DNA from: Mycobacterium sp. 1245805.9
GTDB lineage: Bacteria; Actinomycetota; Actinomycetes; Mycobacteriales; Mycobacteriaceae
Length of the DNA stretch: 64,000 bases
Direction: 5' to 3'
Assembly: GCF_001672915.1 (NCBI RefSeq)
Contig: NZ_LZKR01000165.1
Coordinates: 22,482-86,481 of the forward strand
In this document: piece after piece, positions 26,415 through 35,417 of the stretch
How positions within the stretch are numbered: position 1 is the stretch's first letter
How the letters are laid out: each line of letters opens with the position of its first letter
Position numbers and translations under genes: made by a program
The notes under the pieces: generated by a model
What the model saw: the letters and a program-made list of their open reading frames with translations, nothing else
Database searches by the model: none
Told to the model about the DNA's origin: nothing

Positions 26415-27058
26415 AGCCACAGCGACAATCAGGCCGGCGAGCGCGAGGCTCACTGACCAAAGACGCAATCGTCGAGGCGGCCTTCGCCATAGCGGCAGAC
26501 TCCTCCATCGAAGACCTGAGCATCCCACTGGTCGCCAAGTCGCTGAACGTCGGCGTCACCAGCATCTACTGGCACGTCCGCAATAAATCCGAGCTTCTCG
26601 ACGCCATGACCAACCGCGCGCTGCGCGACAGCGGATTGCCCGCCTTCGCCGAGTCGGGGGATTGGCGCTCGTCATTGGCGGCACACGCACGCGGTGTGCG
26701 CCAGACGTTCCTCCGCGATCCGGTGTTGACAGATCTGATACTCATTCGAGGCGCATTAAGCCCCCTGGCTCGACGGCTCGGCGAACAGGAAACGCAAAAG
26801 GCGATAACCAGCATGATCGAAGGCGGTCTGCCCGAGCAGACAGCTCGCGACACCTACTCAGCGGTGTCCGAACTCGTCCGGGGATCGGTACTCCTCGCGA
26901 GACTGGCGCAAAAGCACAACGCAGCACAGCAGATGCAGACCGCCCACGAGAGCGACTCCTCAAGCGTCCCAATTCCGTTGGACGATCGAGCGTTCGAACT
27001 TCTTCTGACATCGCTGCTCGCTAACGCCACACTCTCCACTACTACGCCCGCCTGCTGA
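26411..27058 (+). CDS. TetR-family transcriptional regulator
   Basis: This 215-residue regulator has a basic N-terminus (VKPQRQSGRRARGSLTKD) and the HTH IVEAAFAIAADSSIEDLSIP followed by LVAKSLNVGVTSIYWHVRNK, with the diagnostic xYWHVxNKxxLL ending. The C-terminal ligand/dimer domain resembles TetR_C types (residues ~80-200). It starts with GTG overlapping the preceding 25-codon ORF. It probably controls the SDR/reductase promoter at ~25.1 kb. The C-terminal tail is Thr-rich (ATLSTTTPAC). Confidence 0.9.
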   Translation: MKPQRQSGRRARGSLTKDAIVEAAFAIAADSSIEDLSIPLVAKSLNVGVTSIYWHVRNKSELLDAMTNRALRDSGLPAFAESGDWRSSLAAHARGVRQTFLRDPVLTDLILIRGALSPLARRLGEQETQKAITSMIEGGLPEQTARDTYSAVSELVRGSVLLARLAQKHNAAQQMQTAHESDSSSVPIPLDDRAFELLLTSLLANATLSTTTPAC

Positions 27059-27098
27059 ACAGCACGAACCCCTGACCATGCACATCGGCAGGTGGGCG

Positions 27099-27500
<402 letters not shown>

Positions 27501-27610
27501 GCGACGGTCCACGGTACTCGCTGCAGAATCTGCTGACCAGCGGCATTCGGCGATCTCCGCAATTACCTAATCATTGCCTAAATAACGATGTTGGTGTCAC
27601 ATTGAACCTC

Positions 27611-28780
27611 ATGACAGAAACCGAAGGGTATGTCGATCAGGCGTTCGCGGGTCTCGCTGACCCGCAGCCGATGTACAAGGCGTTGCGCGAAACCACCCCG
27701 GTTTTCCGGTCGCCGTCGGCGTGGGTTCTCAGTCGCCTGTCCGACATCGAGATGGCCCTCAAACACACCGAGTTGTTCTCGTCGAACATGGACGCCGTGG
27801 ACCTCGGCAACGTCCGACCGATGATCCCGTTGCAAATCGACCCGCCCGATCACGCGAAATACCGCCGCGTCCTGGACCCGCTGTTCACCCCGCGGGAGAT
27901 GGCCCGGCGCGAACCCCTCGTCAGCGCGCTGGTCAACGAGATGATCGACCGCTTCGCCCCTCGCGGCGAATGCGACTTCCACGAAGAGTTCGCCGTTCCC
28001 CTCCCCTGCACCGTCTTCCTGCAATTGCTCGGCCTGCCGCTGGAGGATCTCGACCAGTTCCTGGAGTGGAAGGACGGCATCATCCGGCCGGAGGGCGACT
28101 CCGGCTTCGACCGCCGCCACGAGTCCAGTGCCCCAACGGCGCAACAGATCTACGAGTACTTCGACCGTGCCATCGACGACCACATCGCCAGCCCGCGCGA
28201 CGACGTGCTGTCCGCCATGATCGCGGCCAACGTGGAGGGCAAACCGCTGACACGCGAGGAGCTGCTCGACATCTGCATCCTGTTCCTGATCGCCGGGCTC
28301 GACACCGTGACGGATTCCCTGGACTGTTTCTTCGTGTTCCTGGCCCGTCACCCCGAGCACCGTCGCCAACTCGTCGAGCAGCCCGACATCCTGCCGAGCG
28401 CCATCGAGGAACTGTTGCGCTGGGAGACGCCCGTGCCGGGCGTGGCCCGCGTCTGCATCCAGGACACCGAGGTGGGCGGGTGTCCGATCAGCAAGGGCGA
28501 ACGGATCAGCCCGCTGCTCGGCGCGGCCAACACCGACCCCGCCGAGTTCCCCGACCCCGAGCTGGTGGATTTCAGCCGCAGCCCGAACCGACACCGCGCG
28601 TTCGGCGGTGGCCCGCACCGCTGCCTGGGATCCCACCTCGCCCGCATGGAGCTGCGGGTGGCACTGCGCGAATTCCACCGCCGCATCCCGGATTACGAGG
28701 TCAAGCCCGGCACGCAGCTGACCTATACCGCCGCGCTGCGGTCGGTGGAGTCGCTGCCATTGGTCTTCCCGCCGTCATGA
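27611..28780 (+). CDS. Cytochrome P450, coupled to a ferredoxin gene
   Basis: This 389-residue P450 has an I-helix oxygen-binding segment IAGLDTVTD, the ExxR pair EELLRW, and the haem-binding loop FGGGPHRCLGSHLAR with the proximal Cys. It starts at ATG 27611 (MTETEGYVDQAF), after rnpB and a ~110 bp leader. The stop overlaps the ferredoxin ATG (ATGA), so the redox partner is made with it. Subfamily and substrate cannot be fixed from the sequence; the following alcohol and aldehyde dehydrogenases suggest stepwise oxidation of a hydroxylated product. Confidence 0.95.
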   Translation: MTETEGYVDQAFAGLADPQPMYKALRETTPVFRSPSAWVLSRLSDIEMALKHTELFSSNMDAVDLGNVRPMIPLQIDPPDHAKYRRVLDPLFTPREMARREPLVSALVNEMIDRFAPRGECDFHEEFAVPLPCTVFLQLLGLPLEDLDQFLEWKDGIIRPEGDSGFDRRHESSAPTAQQIYEYFDRAIDDHIASPRDDVLSAMIAANVEGKPLTREELLDICILFLIAGLDTVTDSLDCFFVFLARHPEHRRQLVEQPDILPSAIEELLRWETPVPGVARVCIQDTEVGGCPISKGERISPLLGAANTDPAEFPDPELVDFSRSPNRHRAFGGGPHRCLGSHLARMELRVALREFHRRIPDYEVKPGTQLTYTAALRSVESLPLVFPPS

Positions 28781-28971
28781 GTCGCGTCATCGTCGACCCC
28801 GACCTTTGCACGGGGCACGGCCGCTGCTACACCCTGGCGCCCGACGTCTTCGACGCCGACGAGGTAGGTCACTGCGTGGTGCGCGTCGAGGAGGTCTCGG
28901 GCGAGCTCGAGGCGCAGGCCAAAACAGGTGAGCAGAACTGCCCCGAACAGGCAATCACGCTGTCGCCCTGA
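28777..28971 (+). CDS. [3Fe-4S] ferredoxin, P450 partner
   Basis: This 64-residue ferredoxin has the mycobacterial CYP-ferredoxin motif CxxHxxC (CTGHGRC, residues 11-17) and a distal CP (NCPEQAI, near residue 55), which binds a 3Fe-4S cluster. The variable residue between the first two cysteines is His. It is translationally coupled to the P450 and is its probable direct electron donor. A reductase gene is not adjacent here, so a reductase from elsewhere is needed. Confidence 0.94.
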   Translation: MSRVIVDPDLCTGHGRCYTLAPDVFDADEVGHCVVRVEEVSGELEAQAKTGEQNCPEQAITLSP

Positions 28972-28974
28972 GGA

Positions 28975-30057
28975 TTACGCGAAGCACACCACGCTGCGCG
29001 CCCCTCGCCCGGCGGACATGTCGGTGAACGCCGCCTCGACGTCGTCGATCCCGATCCGCCGCGTCACCAACGCTTCGAGGTCGAGCTTGCCGCGTTGGGC
29101 CAGCGCGGCCAGCACCGGGATGTCGCGCGCGGGGTCGCTGGCGCCGTAGACGCTGCCCTGGATCGTCTTGCCGTCGGCCATCAACGACAGTGCGGGAAAC
29201 GTCACCTCCTCGGCGATCCCGGCGGCGCCCACCAGGGTCACCTTGCCGCCGCGGCGGGTGGCCTCGTAGGCCAGGCACATCGTGGCCGGCTTGCCCACCA
29301 CCTCGATCCCGTGGTCGACGCCGAGGCCCCCGGTGAGGTCGCGCACCGCGGCGACGACGTCGGACTCGCTGGCGTCGATGGTGTCGGTTGCCCCGTTGGC
29401 CACCGCGGCGGGAAGCTGACCGGCGGCCCGGTCGGCGGCGATGATCGGCGCCGCGCCGGCCAGCCGCGCGCCTTGGATGGCGGCCAAACCCACACCGCCG
29501 CAACCGATTACGAGCACGCTCTCCCCCGGGCGCACGGCCGCGGTGCGCATCACCGCACCGACCCCGGTGGTCACGCCGCAGCCCAGCAGCGCCGCGAGAT
29601 CGAGCGGCAGCGACTCGTCGACGGGCACGACCGCCGCGGCCGGCAGCAGCGTTTCCTCGGCCAGCGAGCCGACGCCCATTCCCGGCCACACCGGGGCGCC
29701 GGCGCCCTCGGCGTACGGGCCGCCGTAGGCGTGGTCGTAGCCGTGCACGCACAGCTGGGCCTCGCCGCGCAGGCAATGTGGACAGGAGCGGCACGGCACG
29801 TTCCACGTCAACACCACATGGTCCCCCGGGCTGACGGTGGTGACCTCGCCGCCGACCTCGGCGATAATCCCCGCGCCCTCGTGCCCGAGCGTCGATGGCA
29901 GCAGCGTCGGTATCGCCCCGTCGCGCAACGACAGATCGCTGTGGCACACCCCGCTGGCGTGCAGCCGCACCCGAACCTCGTGGCCACCCAGCGGTCGCAG
30001 CGCGAGGTCCTCCACCGCCGTCGGCTGTCCGACCTCGCGCAGCACGACCGCCTTCAT
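28975..30057 (-). CDS. Zinc-dependent alcohol dehydrogenase
   Basis: This 360-residue medium-chain dehydrogenase has the catalytic zinc ligands in SGVCHSDLS and GHEGAGII, the structural zinc cysteines in CRSCPHCLRGEAQLC, and the NAD motif VIGCGGVGLAAIQG. It is of the mycothiol/formaldehyde-type or class III-like Rxyl branch. It is convergent with the ferredoxin gene (3 bp gap) and divergent from the aldehyde dehydrogenase across 75 bp. An alcohol-to-aldehyde-to-acid sequence with the next gene is likely but inferred. Confidence 0.94.
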   Translation of the reverse strand: MKAVVLREVGQPTAVEDLALRPLGGHEVRVRLHASGVCHSDLSLRDGAIPTLLPSTLGHEGAGIIAEVGGEVTTVSPGDHVVLTWNVPCRSCPHCLRGEAQLCVHGYDHAYGGPYAEGAGAPVWPGMGVGSLAEETLLPAAAVVPVDESLPLDLAALLGCGVTTGVGAVMRTAAVRPGESVLVIGCGGVGLAAIQGARLAGAAPIIAADRAAGQLPAAVANGATDTIDASESDVVAAVRDLTGGLGVDHGIEVVGKPATMCLAYEATRRGGKVTLVGAAGIAEEVTFPALSLMADGKTIQGSVYGASDPARDIPVLAALAQRGKLDLEALVTRRIGIDDVEAAFTDMSAGRGARSVVCFA

Positions 30058-30132
30058 CGGACCAAAAATGTGATCGGCGTCATAGCGACCTACGATGGCG
30101 GGACAACCGCACCGGGTCAAGGGAGACGGACG

Positions 30133-31617
30133 ATGACAACCACGGTCCACAAAGCGCCGGCGACGGATTCGGTCTTGACGATCGGCGGCAAGCCGCAGGA
30201 AGGCGCCGCCGGCACCTACCCCGTACACAACCCGGCCCGCCCGGCCGAGCTCGTCGGCCACGCGCCCGCCGCCGACCGCGCACAACTGGACGCCGCGGTG
30301 TCGGCGGCGCCGCGCGCCGCCCCGGACTGGCGGGCGCTCGGCGTCGCCGAGCGGGTCGCCGCCATCTCGGTCGCCGCAGCCACCGCCGCCGAACAGCTGG
30401 CCGCCCGCGACGGCGCGCGGCTTTACACCCGCGAGCACGGCAAGGTGCTCACCGAGGCGAACTTCGAGATCAGCACCGGGCCCGGCCTCGCCGCGCTGAT
30501 CGGGTCGATGGCCGAGGCGGCGCTGGCGCCTGAGCAGGTCGACCCCGGCTCCCTTTATCCGCGGCTGCACCGGGAGCCGTACGGCGTAGCCGCGCTGGTG
30601 CTGCCGTTCAACTGGCCACTGGCGCTGACGATGACGAAGCTGGCGTCGGCGCTGACGGCGGGCAACACCGCCGTCGTCAAGGTGCCGCCGAGTTGTCCGC
30701 TGGCGGCGCTGCAGCTCGCCGGGGCGGTGGCCGCGGCGCTGCCGCCGGGCGTGGTGAACGTCCTGTCCGGACCGGGCAGCGAGCTGGCCCAGGCGCTGGT
30801 GACCCACCCGGGAATCGACCTGATCTCGCTGACCGGCGGCGTCGCCACCGGGCGCGCCGTGATGGCGGCCGCCGCGGCGCGCCTCACCCCGGTGCTGCTC
30901 GAGCTCGGCGGCAACGACGCCGCGATCATCGCTTCGGACATCGAGGTCACCGACGAGCTGGTGGAGCGGCTGGTCACGGCGACCTACACCACCGGCGGCC
31001 AGGTCTGCATGGCGATCAAGCGGCTGTACGCGCCCGCCGACAAGGTCGGCGAGCTCGCCGACGCGGTGCTCGCGCGCTGCGAGCGCGAGGTGATCGGCGA
31101 CGGCCTCGCCGACGAGACCACGCTCGGCCCGCTGCACACCGCCGCCGGGCGCGACCGGGTCGCCGCGCTGGTCGACGACGCCGCGGCCCGGGGCGCTTGC
31201 GTTCGCACGGCGGGTCGGATCCGCGCGGCCGACGTCGACGCCGGTGGCTACTTCGCGCTGCCGACCGTCGTCACCGACCTCGCCCCGGATTCGCGGCTGG
31301 CCACCGAGGAGCAGTTCGGCCCGGTGCTGCCGATCTTCGGCTACGACGAGATCGAGGAGGCCGTAACCGCCGCCAACGCAACGGAATTCGGCCTCACCGC
31401 GTCGGTCTGGACCGGCGACGACGCGCTCGCCGACCGGATCACGAGCCAGCTCGTCGCGGGCACGGTCAGCGTCAACTGCCACGGGTTGGCCGCGCAGGAC
31501 CCGCGGCTGCCGTTCGGCGGCTGCGGCCAGTCGGGCCTCGGCCGTGAGCTCGGCGTCGACGGGATCCGGGCGTTCACCCAGCCGCGGACGTTCGTCCGGC
31601 ACCCCGTGCCGAACTAG
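30133..31617 (+). CDS. Aldehyde dehydrogenase family protein
   Basis: This 494-residue NAD(P)-dependent aldehyde dehydrogenase has the cofactor region VLPFNWPLALTMTKLASAL, the general base Glu in LLELGGNDAAII and the catalytic Cys in GGQVCMAIKR. The C-terminal GGCGQSGLGRELG motif is typical. The start ATG at 30133 follows GGGAGACGG. It shares a short divergent promoter region with the alcohol dehydrogenase. Its last four bases overlap the convergent WD40-STAND gene. Confidence 0.95.
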   Translation: MTTTVHKAPATDSVLTIGGKPQEGAAGTYPVHNPARPAELVGHAPAADRAQLDAAVSAAPRAAPDWRALGVAERVAAISVAAATAAEQLAARDGARLYTREHGKVLTEANFEISTGPGLAALIGSMAEAALAPEQVDPGSLYPRLHREPYGVAALVLPFNWPLALTMTKLASALTAGNTAVVKVPPSCPLAALQLAGAVAAALPPGVVNVLSGPGSELAQALVTHPGIDLISLTGGVATGRAVMAAAAARLTPVLLELGGNDAAIIASDIEVTDELVERLVTATYTTGGQVCMAIKRLYAPADKVGELADAVLARCEREVIGDGLADETTLGPLHTAAGRDRVAALVDDAAARGACVRTAGRIRAADVDAGGYFALPTVVTDLAPDSRLATEEQFGPVLPIFGYDEIEEAVTAANATEFGLTASVWTGDDALADRITSQLVAGTVSVNCHGLAAQDPRLPFGGCGQSGLGRELGVDGIRAFTQPRTFVRHPVPN

Positions 31618-34600
31618 CCGCTACCCGCGATCGGCAGTCCGGGGCACAGCTTGACGTAGCCCATGTCGGGCGACACCCAATCGCGCCACTGCTGGCGGCT
31701 CATGTTCGAGGTCAGCTTGGCGCACAACATCTCCGGCGACGCGTCCGCCGGCCACAGCCGCACGGTGGTGTCGGCGCCTGCGGAGGCCAGCCGTTGCCCG
31801 TCGGGGCTGAATGCCACGCTGAGCACCGGGCCGGTGTGGCCCTCGAGGTAGGCGCCGAACGGTTGGCCCGTCGTGGCGTCCCAAAGCTGCAGCGTGCCTT
31901 CGCTTTCCGCGGTGGCCAGCCGTCGTCCGTTGGGGCTGAAGGCCACGGCGTTCACGGTGTCGCCGGTTCCTCTCAGGGGGTCGCCGACCGGTTGTCCGGT
32001 TCCCGCGTCCCACAAACGCACCGTCTGGTCGCCGCTCGCGGTGGCCAACCGGCGCCCGTCCGGGCTGAACGCCACGCCGAACACCGGGCCGGCGTGGTCG
32101 GCGAGGACGGCGAGCGATCGGCCGGTGCCCGCATCCCAGAGCCGCACCGTCTGGTCGACACTGGCCGAAGCCAGCCGGCGGCCGTCGGGACTGAACACCA
32201 CGCTGTCCACCCGGCGGGTGTGGCCGGTGAGGGCGATCGACTTGCCGGTGGCGGCGTCCCAGAGCCGCACCGTCTGGTCGTCCCCGGCCGACGCCAGCTG
32301 GCGGCCGTCGGGGCTGAACGCCACGCTGAGCACGGGGCCGGTGTGGCCGATGAGGGGCGCGCCGACCGGTTGGCCGGTTCCCGCGTCCCACAGCCGCACC
32401 GTCTGATCGTCACCGGCCGAGGCGACGCGACGCCCGTCGGGACTGAACGCCACGGTGTTCACGTTGCCGGCGTGGCCGCGCAGGGGCGCGCCGACCGGTT
32501 GCCCGGTCCCGGCGTCCCACAGCCGCACCGTCTGGTCGTCGCTGGCCGAGGCGAGGCGGTGGCCGTCGGGGCTGAACGCCACGCTGTTCACTTTGCTGGT
32601 GTGGCCGACCATGGGTGCGCCGAACGGCAGGCCGGCGTCCCACAGCCGGACCGTGGCGTCGCTGCTGGCGGTCGCCAGCCGGTGCCCGTCGGCGCTGAAC
32701 ACCACCCCGTTCACGATGCCGCTGTGGCCGACGAGCAATGGGCCCCGGTCGTGGCCGGCGTCGGCGTCCCACAGCCGCACGGTCTGGTCAGCGCTCGCGC
32801 TGGCCAGCCGGTGTCCGGCGGGGTCGAACGCCACGCTCTGCACCGGCCCGGTATGACCGGTGAGCGGCGCACCCACCGGTTGCCCTGTGTCGGCATCCCA
32901 TATCCGGACCGTCGTATCCATGCTCGCCGAAGCCAGCCGGTGCCCGTCGGGGCTGAACGCCACGCTGAGCACCGGGCCGATGTGGCCGACCAGGGGGGCG
33001 CCGACCGGTTGGCCGGTCCGGGCGTCCCACAGGCGCACGGTCTGGTCGTCGCTCGCGGTCGCCAGCAGCCGCCCGTCGGGGCTGTACGCCACACCGACCA
33101 CCGAGCCCGTGTGACCGACGAGCCGGGGACCGGGCGCGTATCCGGCCCGGGCATCCCACAGCTGCACGGTGCGGTCACTGCTCGCGCTGGCCAGCCAGTT
33201 CCCGTCCGGACTGAACGCCACTCCGAGCACCGAACCGGTGTGATCGCGCAGCGGGGCGCCGACCTGGTGGCCCGTCTCGGCGTCCCAGATCCGGACCGTC
33301 TTGTCCATGCTCGCGGAAGCCACCCGGCGCCCGTCGGGGCTGAACGCCACGCCGATCACGTTGTCCTGGTGACCCGTCATCGCGGCGCCGACCGGTTGGC
33401 CGGTCTCGGCGTTCCAGACCCGCACCGTCTTGTCGAGGCCCACGCTGGCAAGCCGGCGCCCGTCGGGGCTGAACGCCACGCCGTTCACCGCGCCGGTGTG
33501 CCCGGTGATGATTTTGAGGGTGCTGGCTCGTTGGGCCACCGCGGTGTAGAGCGGGCCGTCGTCGGCGGGGGTGAGCAGGGCGCGCGCGGCGAGGATTTGC
33601 TGGAAGGCCCGCGCGTCCCCGCCGGGCTGGGTGCCGGCCAGCATGTCCTGCGCCTCGCCGATGAGAATCTGCCGCTGGGTGAGCAGCTTCTGGTGCAGCT
33701 GGACCTGCGCCTCGTGTCGCGCTTGGACGGCCTGCACACCGAGCATCACGGCGACGAGAGCGACGACGGCGGTGACCGCCAACGCGGCGGCGAGGATCTG
33801 TAAGCGTTTCCGCAGCGCGGCCGCGCGCCGCTGGACGGCTTCCAGTCCGGCTTGCTCGCCGTCGGCGCGGGATGCCAACGCCGCCTTGGTCTTTCCCGTG
33901 CGCCGCCGGTCTCGGTGTTCGCGCACCGCGTCGGTGAGCACATCGTGGCTGAGTTCGATGCGCTGCGCACCGTAGCGCTCCTCGAGCCGGAGCAGCCGCG
34001 AGGCGATCAACCGGGTCAGTTCGTCCTCGGTGAGCCGCGAAGGCACGGCCTCCTCGCGGACATAGCTGTCGCGGAAACCCTTCTCGGTGATGAGCTCGGA
34101 CTCGATGAACTGCGCGACGCGCGGGGAAAGATCGCCCACGCAGGCCAGGTAGTAGTTCGACAGGATGTCCCGCCTGGCGTCCTGGACCAGCAGATCGTCG
34201 AAGTGGCTCTGCCCGCGCCGCTTGCGCTCCTCGTTGAGCTCGCGGCAGAACAGGCTGAGCAGCGCGGGTTCCACCTCCACGGCATCGAAGTCGTCGCCGG
34301 GATGATCGACATCGGCAAACGGGCCGCCGCGGACCCGGTGCAGGTCCTCGCCCGCGACGATGCCCACCACCCGGCGTGCCAGCGAACGGGGCATCATCTC
34401 TTCGGCCGGTTTGTACACCGCATCGACTGCCTCGCTTGTCCCCATGGGCAACAGGCGCACCCGCGACTGCCCGAGCGAGGGGATGGCCTGGCGCCACTCG
34501 TCGAGGTCGGGAACAGATTCCTCCCGCAGGCAGATCAGTAACTTGTAATTGCCCTTCGGCTCGGCCAGCTCACCGAACTCATTTCTGAAGTCCCGAACGA

Positions 34601-35087
34601 GGTCCGCAACCCGCTGAGCGGGTGCACAGAGTTCCTCGAACTGATCGAGGACGATCACCGGCGTCAGCGGCTCGCCCCGCTCGCTTCGGATTTCGAAGTC
34701 GTCGCGATGCAGATATTCCGAAAGCGATTCATCCCCCGAGGGCGGCAGCACCGGATCGGGCACATCGGCCCGAATCGAGCCGTAGACCGATTGACGCAAT
34801 TGGTGAGCGAGGGGCGCAGCGCCCGGCGCGAGGTCGAAGCGCACGTAAACCGGCAGAAAATGGTTGTCGCGCAGCAACGGGAACAGCCCCGCCCGCAGCA
34901 ACGATGTCTTGCCGACACCGGACCGTCCGTACAACAGGGTGACCGGAGCGTCGAGAACGCAGCTCAGCAGTGTGGTCGACTCATGGCCACGCCCGTGGAA
35001 GAACGCGTGTGCGTATTCCTCAAACGACTCGAGCCCCGGCCACGGGTTTTCGCTGTCGATCTGTTCGGCCGCCGTCGCGCGCGTCAT
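31614..35087 (-). CDS. STAND NTPase (nSTAND1-like) with transmembrane helix and 14 WD40 repeats
   Basis: This is a 1157-residue protein. Residues ~15-400 form a P-loop NTPase with Walker A GRSGVGKTS (54-62), Walker B VIVLDQFEEL (144-153) and a winged-helix-like end (RIELSHDVLTDAVREH), the pattern of nSTAND1/NACHT-type signalling ATPases. A basic region and one transmembrane helix follow (ILAAALAVTAVVALVAVMLG, ~431-450). Residues ~529-1125 are 14 WD40 repeats of 41-43 residues, enough for two seven-bladed propellers. The ~30-residue C-terminal tail (QQWRDWVSPDMGYVKLCPGL) is shared with family relatives. No effector domain is visible at the N-terminus. STAND proteins with WD40 sensors oligomerise on ligand binding; roles include regulation and antiphage defence. 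Role here is unknown. Confidence 0.93.
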   Translation of the reverse strand: MTRATAAEQIDSENPWPGLESFEEYAHAFFHGRGHESTTLLSCVLDAPVTLLYGRSGVGKTSLLRAGLFPLLRDNHFLPVYVRFDLAPGAAPLAHQLRQSVYGSIRADVPDPVLPPSGDESLSEYLHRDDFEIRSERGEPLTPVIVLDQFEELCAPAQRVADLVRDFRNEFGELAEPKGNYKLLICLREESVPDLDEWRQAIPSLGQSRVRLLPMGTSEAVDAVYKPAEEMMPRSLARRVVGIVAGEDLHRVRGGPFADVDHPGDDFDAVEVEPALLSLFCRELNEERKRRGQSHFDDLLVQDARRDILSNYYLACVGDLSPRVAQFIESELITEKGFRDSYVREEAVPSRLTEDELTRLIASRLLRLEERYGAQRIELSHDVLTDAVREHRDRRRTGKTKAALASRADGEQAGLEAVQRRAAALRKRLQILAAALAVTAVVALVAVMLGVQAVQARHEAQVQLHQKLLTQRQILIGEAQDMLAGTQPGGDARAFQQILAARALLTPADDGPLYTAVAQRASTLKIITGHTGAVNGVAFSPDGRRLASVGLDKTVRVWNAETGQPVGAAMTGHQDNVIGVAFSPDGRRVASASMDKTVRIWDAETGHQVGAPLRDHTGSVLGVAFSPDGNWLASASSDRTVQLWDARAGYAPGPRLVGHTGSVVGVAYSPDGRLLATASDDQTVRLWDARTGQPVGAPLVGHIGPVLSVAFSPDGHRLASASMDTTVRIWDADTGQPVGAPLTGHTGPVQSVAFDPAGHRLASASADQTVRLWDADAGHDRGPLLVGHSGIVNGVVFSADGHRLATASSDATVRLWDAGLPFGAPMVGHTSKVNSVAFSPDGHRLASASDDQTVRLWDAGTGQPVGAPLRGHAGNVNTVAFSPDGRRVASAGDDQTVRLWDAGTGQPVGAPLIGHTGPVLSVAFSPDGRQLASAGDDQTVRLWDAATGKSIALTGHTRRVDSVVFSPDGRRLASASVDQTVRLWDAGTGRSLAVLADHAGPVFGVAFSPDGRRLATASGDQTVRLWDAGTGQPVGDPLRGTGDTVNAVAFSPNGRRLATAESEGTLQLWDATTGQPFGAYLEGHTGPVLSVAFSPDGQRLASAGADTTVRLWPADASPEMLCAKLTSNMSRQQWRDWVSPDMGYVKLCPGLPIAGSG
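31755..33505 (-). repeat. Tandem WD40-coding repeat array, 14 units of ~126-129 bp
   Basis: Fourteen direct repeats encode GHTxxVxxVAFSPDGxxLASASxDxTVRLWDAxTGQPVGAPL. Many units are nearly identical at the DNA level, such as CCGTCGGGGCTGAACGCCAC on the plus strand, recurring at regular intervals. High DNA identity implies recent unit duplication or gene conversion. The two most diverged units are the seventh (shortened) and thirteenth (GTGD in place of GHTG). Confidence 0.92.
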
Positions 35088-35417
35088 GGCGCGTCACCAA
35101 ACCCCAAGCGCAAGAAGACATCCGGAGCCCGCAGCGCCCCCCACTCCGGCTTGGCCGAGACAACCGGGATCGACGAACGGATCGTTCGGCGGATCGCGGT
35201 CAAGTCTTACGCTCCCATGCGTCCCCCGGGCCTACAAAAGCCCAAGATAAGCGGATGGTCAGGGTGTCGGAGGCTAAATCACTTTTTTCATATCTGCAAG
35301 CCCAAAAGGATATCTCGGCTGTTTCTAGACTAGCCGTGCGGCCGGTTCACCGGTTTTCCTGCACGGCAAGGTGTTTGCGGCTCCCGATGGGGCGGCGAAC
35401 GCGGGTAGAGTGGCTCG
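35088..35417. other. 330-bp divergent intergenic region
   Basis: No credible gene is seen between the STAND gene and the molybdopterin oxidoreductase. It contains CGAACG-GAT-CGTTCG (35174-35188), a perfect 6-bp inverted repeat, and an AT-rich stretch at ~35240-35335 unlike the surrounding DNA. Both promoters must lie here. Confidence 0.6.

Noticed and set aside
28975..31602. An 875-codon minus-strand frame covering both ADH and the antisense of ALDH
   Set aside because: Only the last 360 codons are the alcohol dehydrogenase, starting at the ATG at 30057. The rest mirrors the aldehyde dehydrogenase.
31755..33505. CRISPR-like or satellite DNA in the regular ~127-bp array
   Set aside because: Units are in frame and encode WD40 repeats; there are no spacers.
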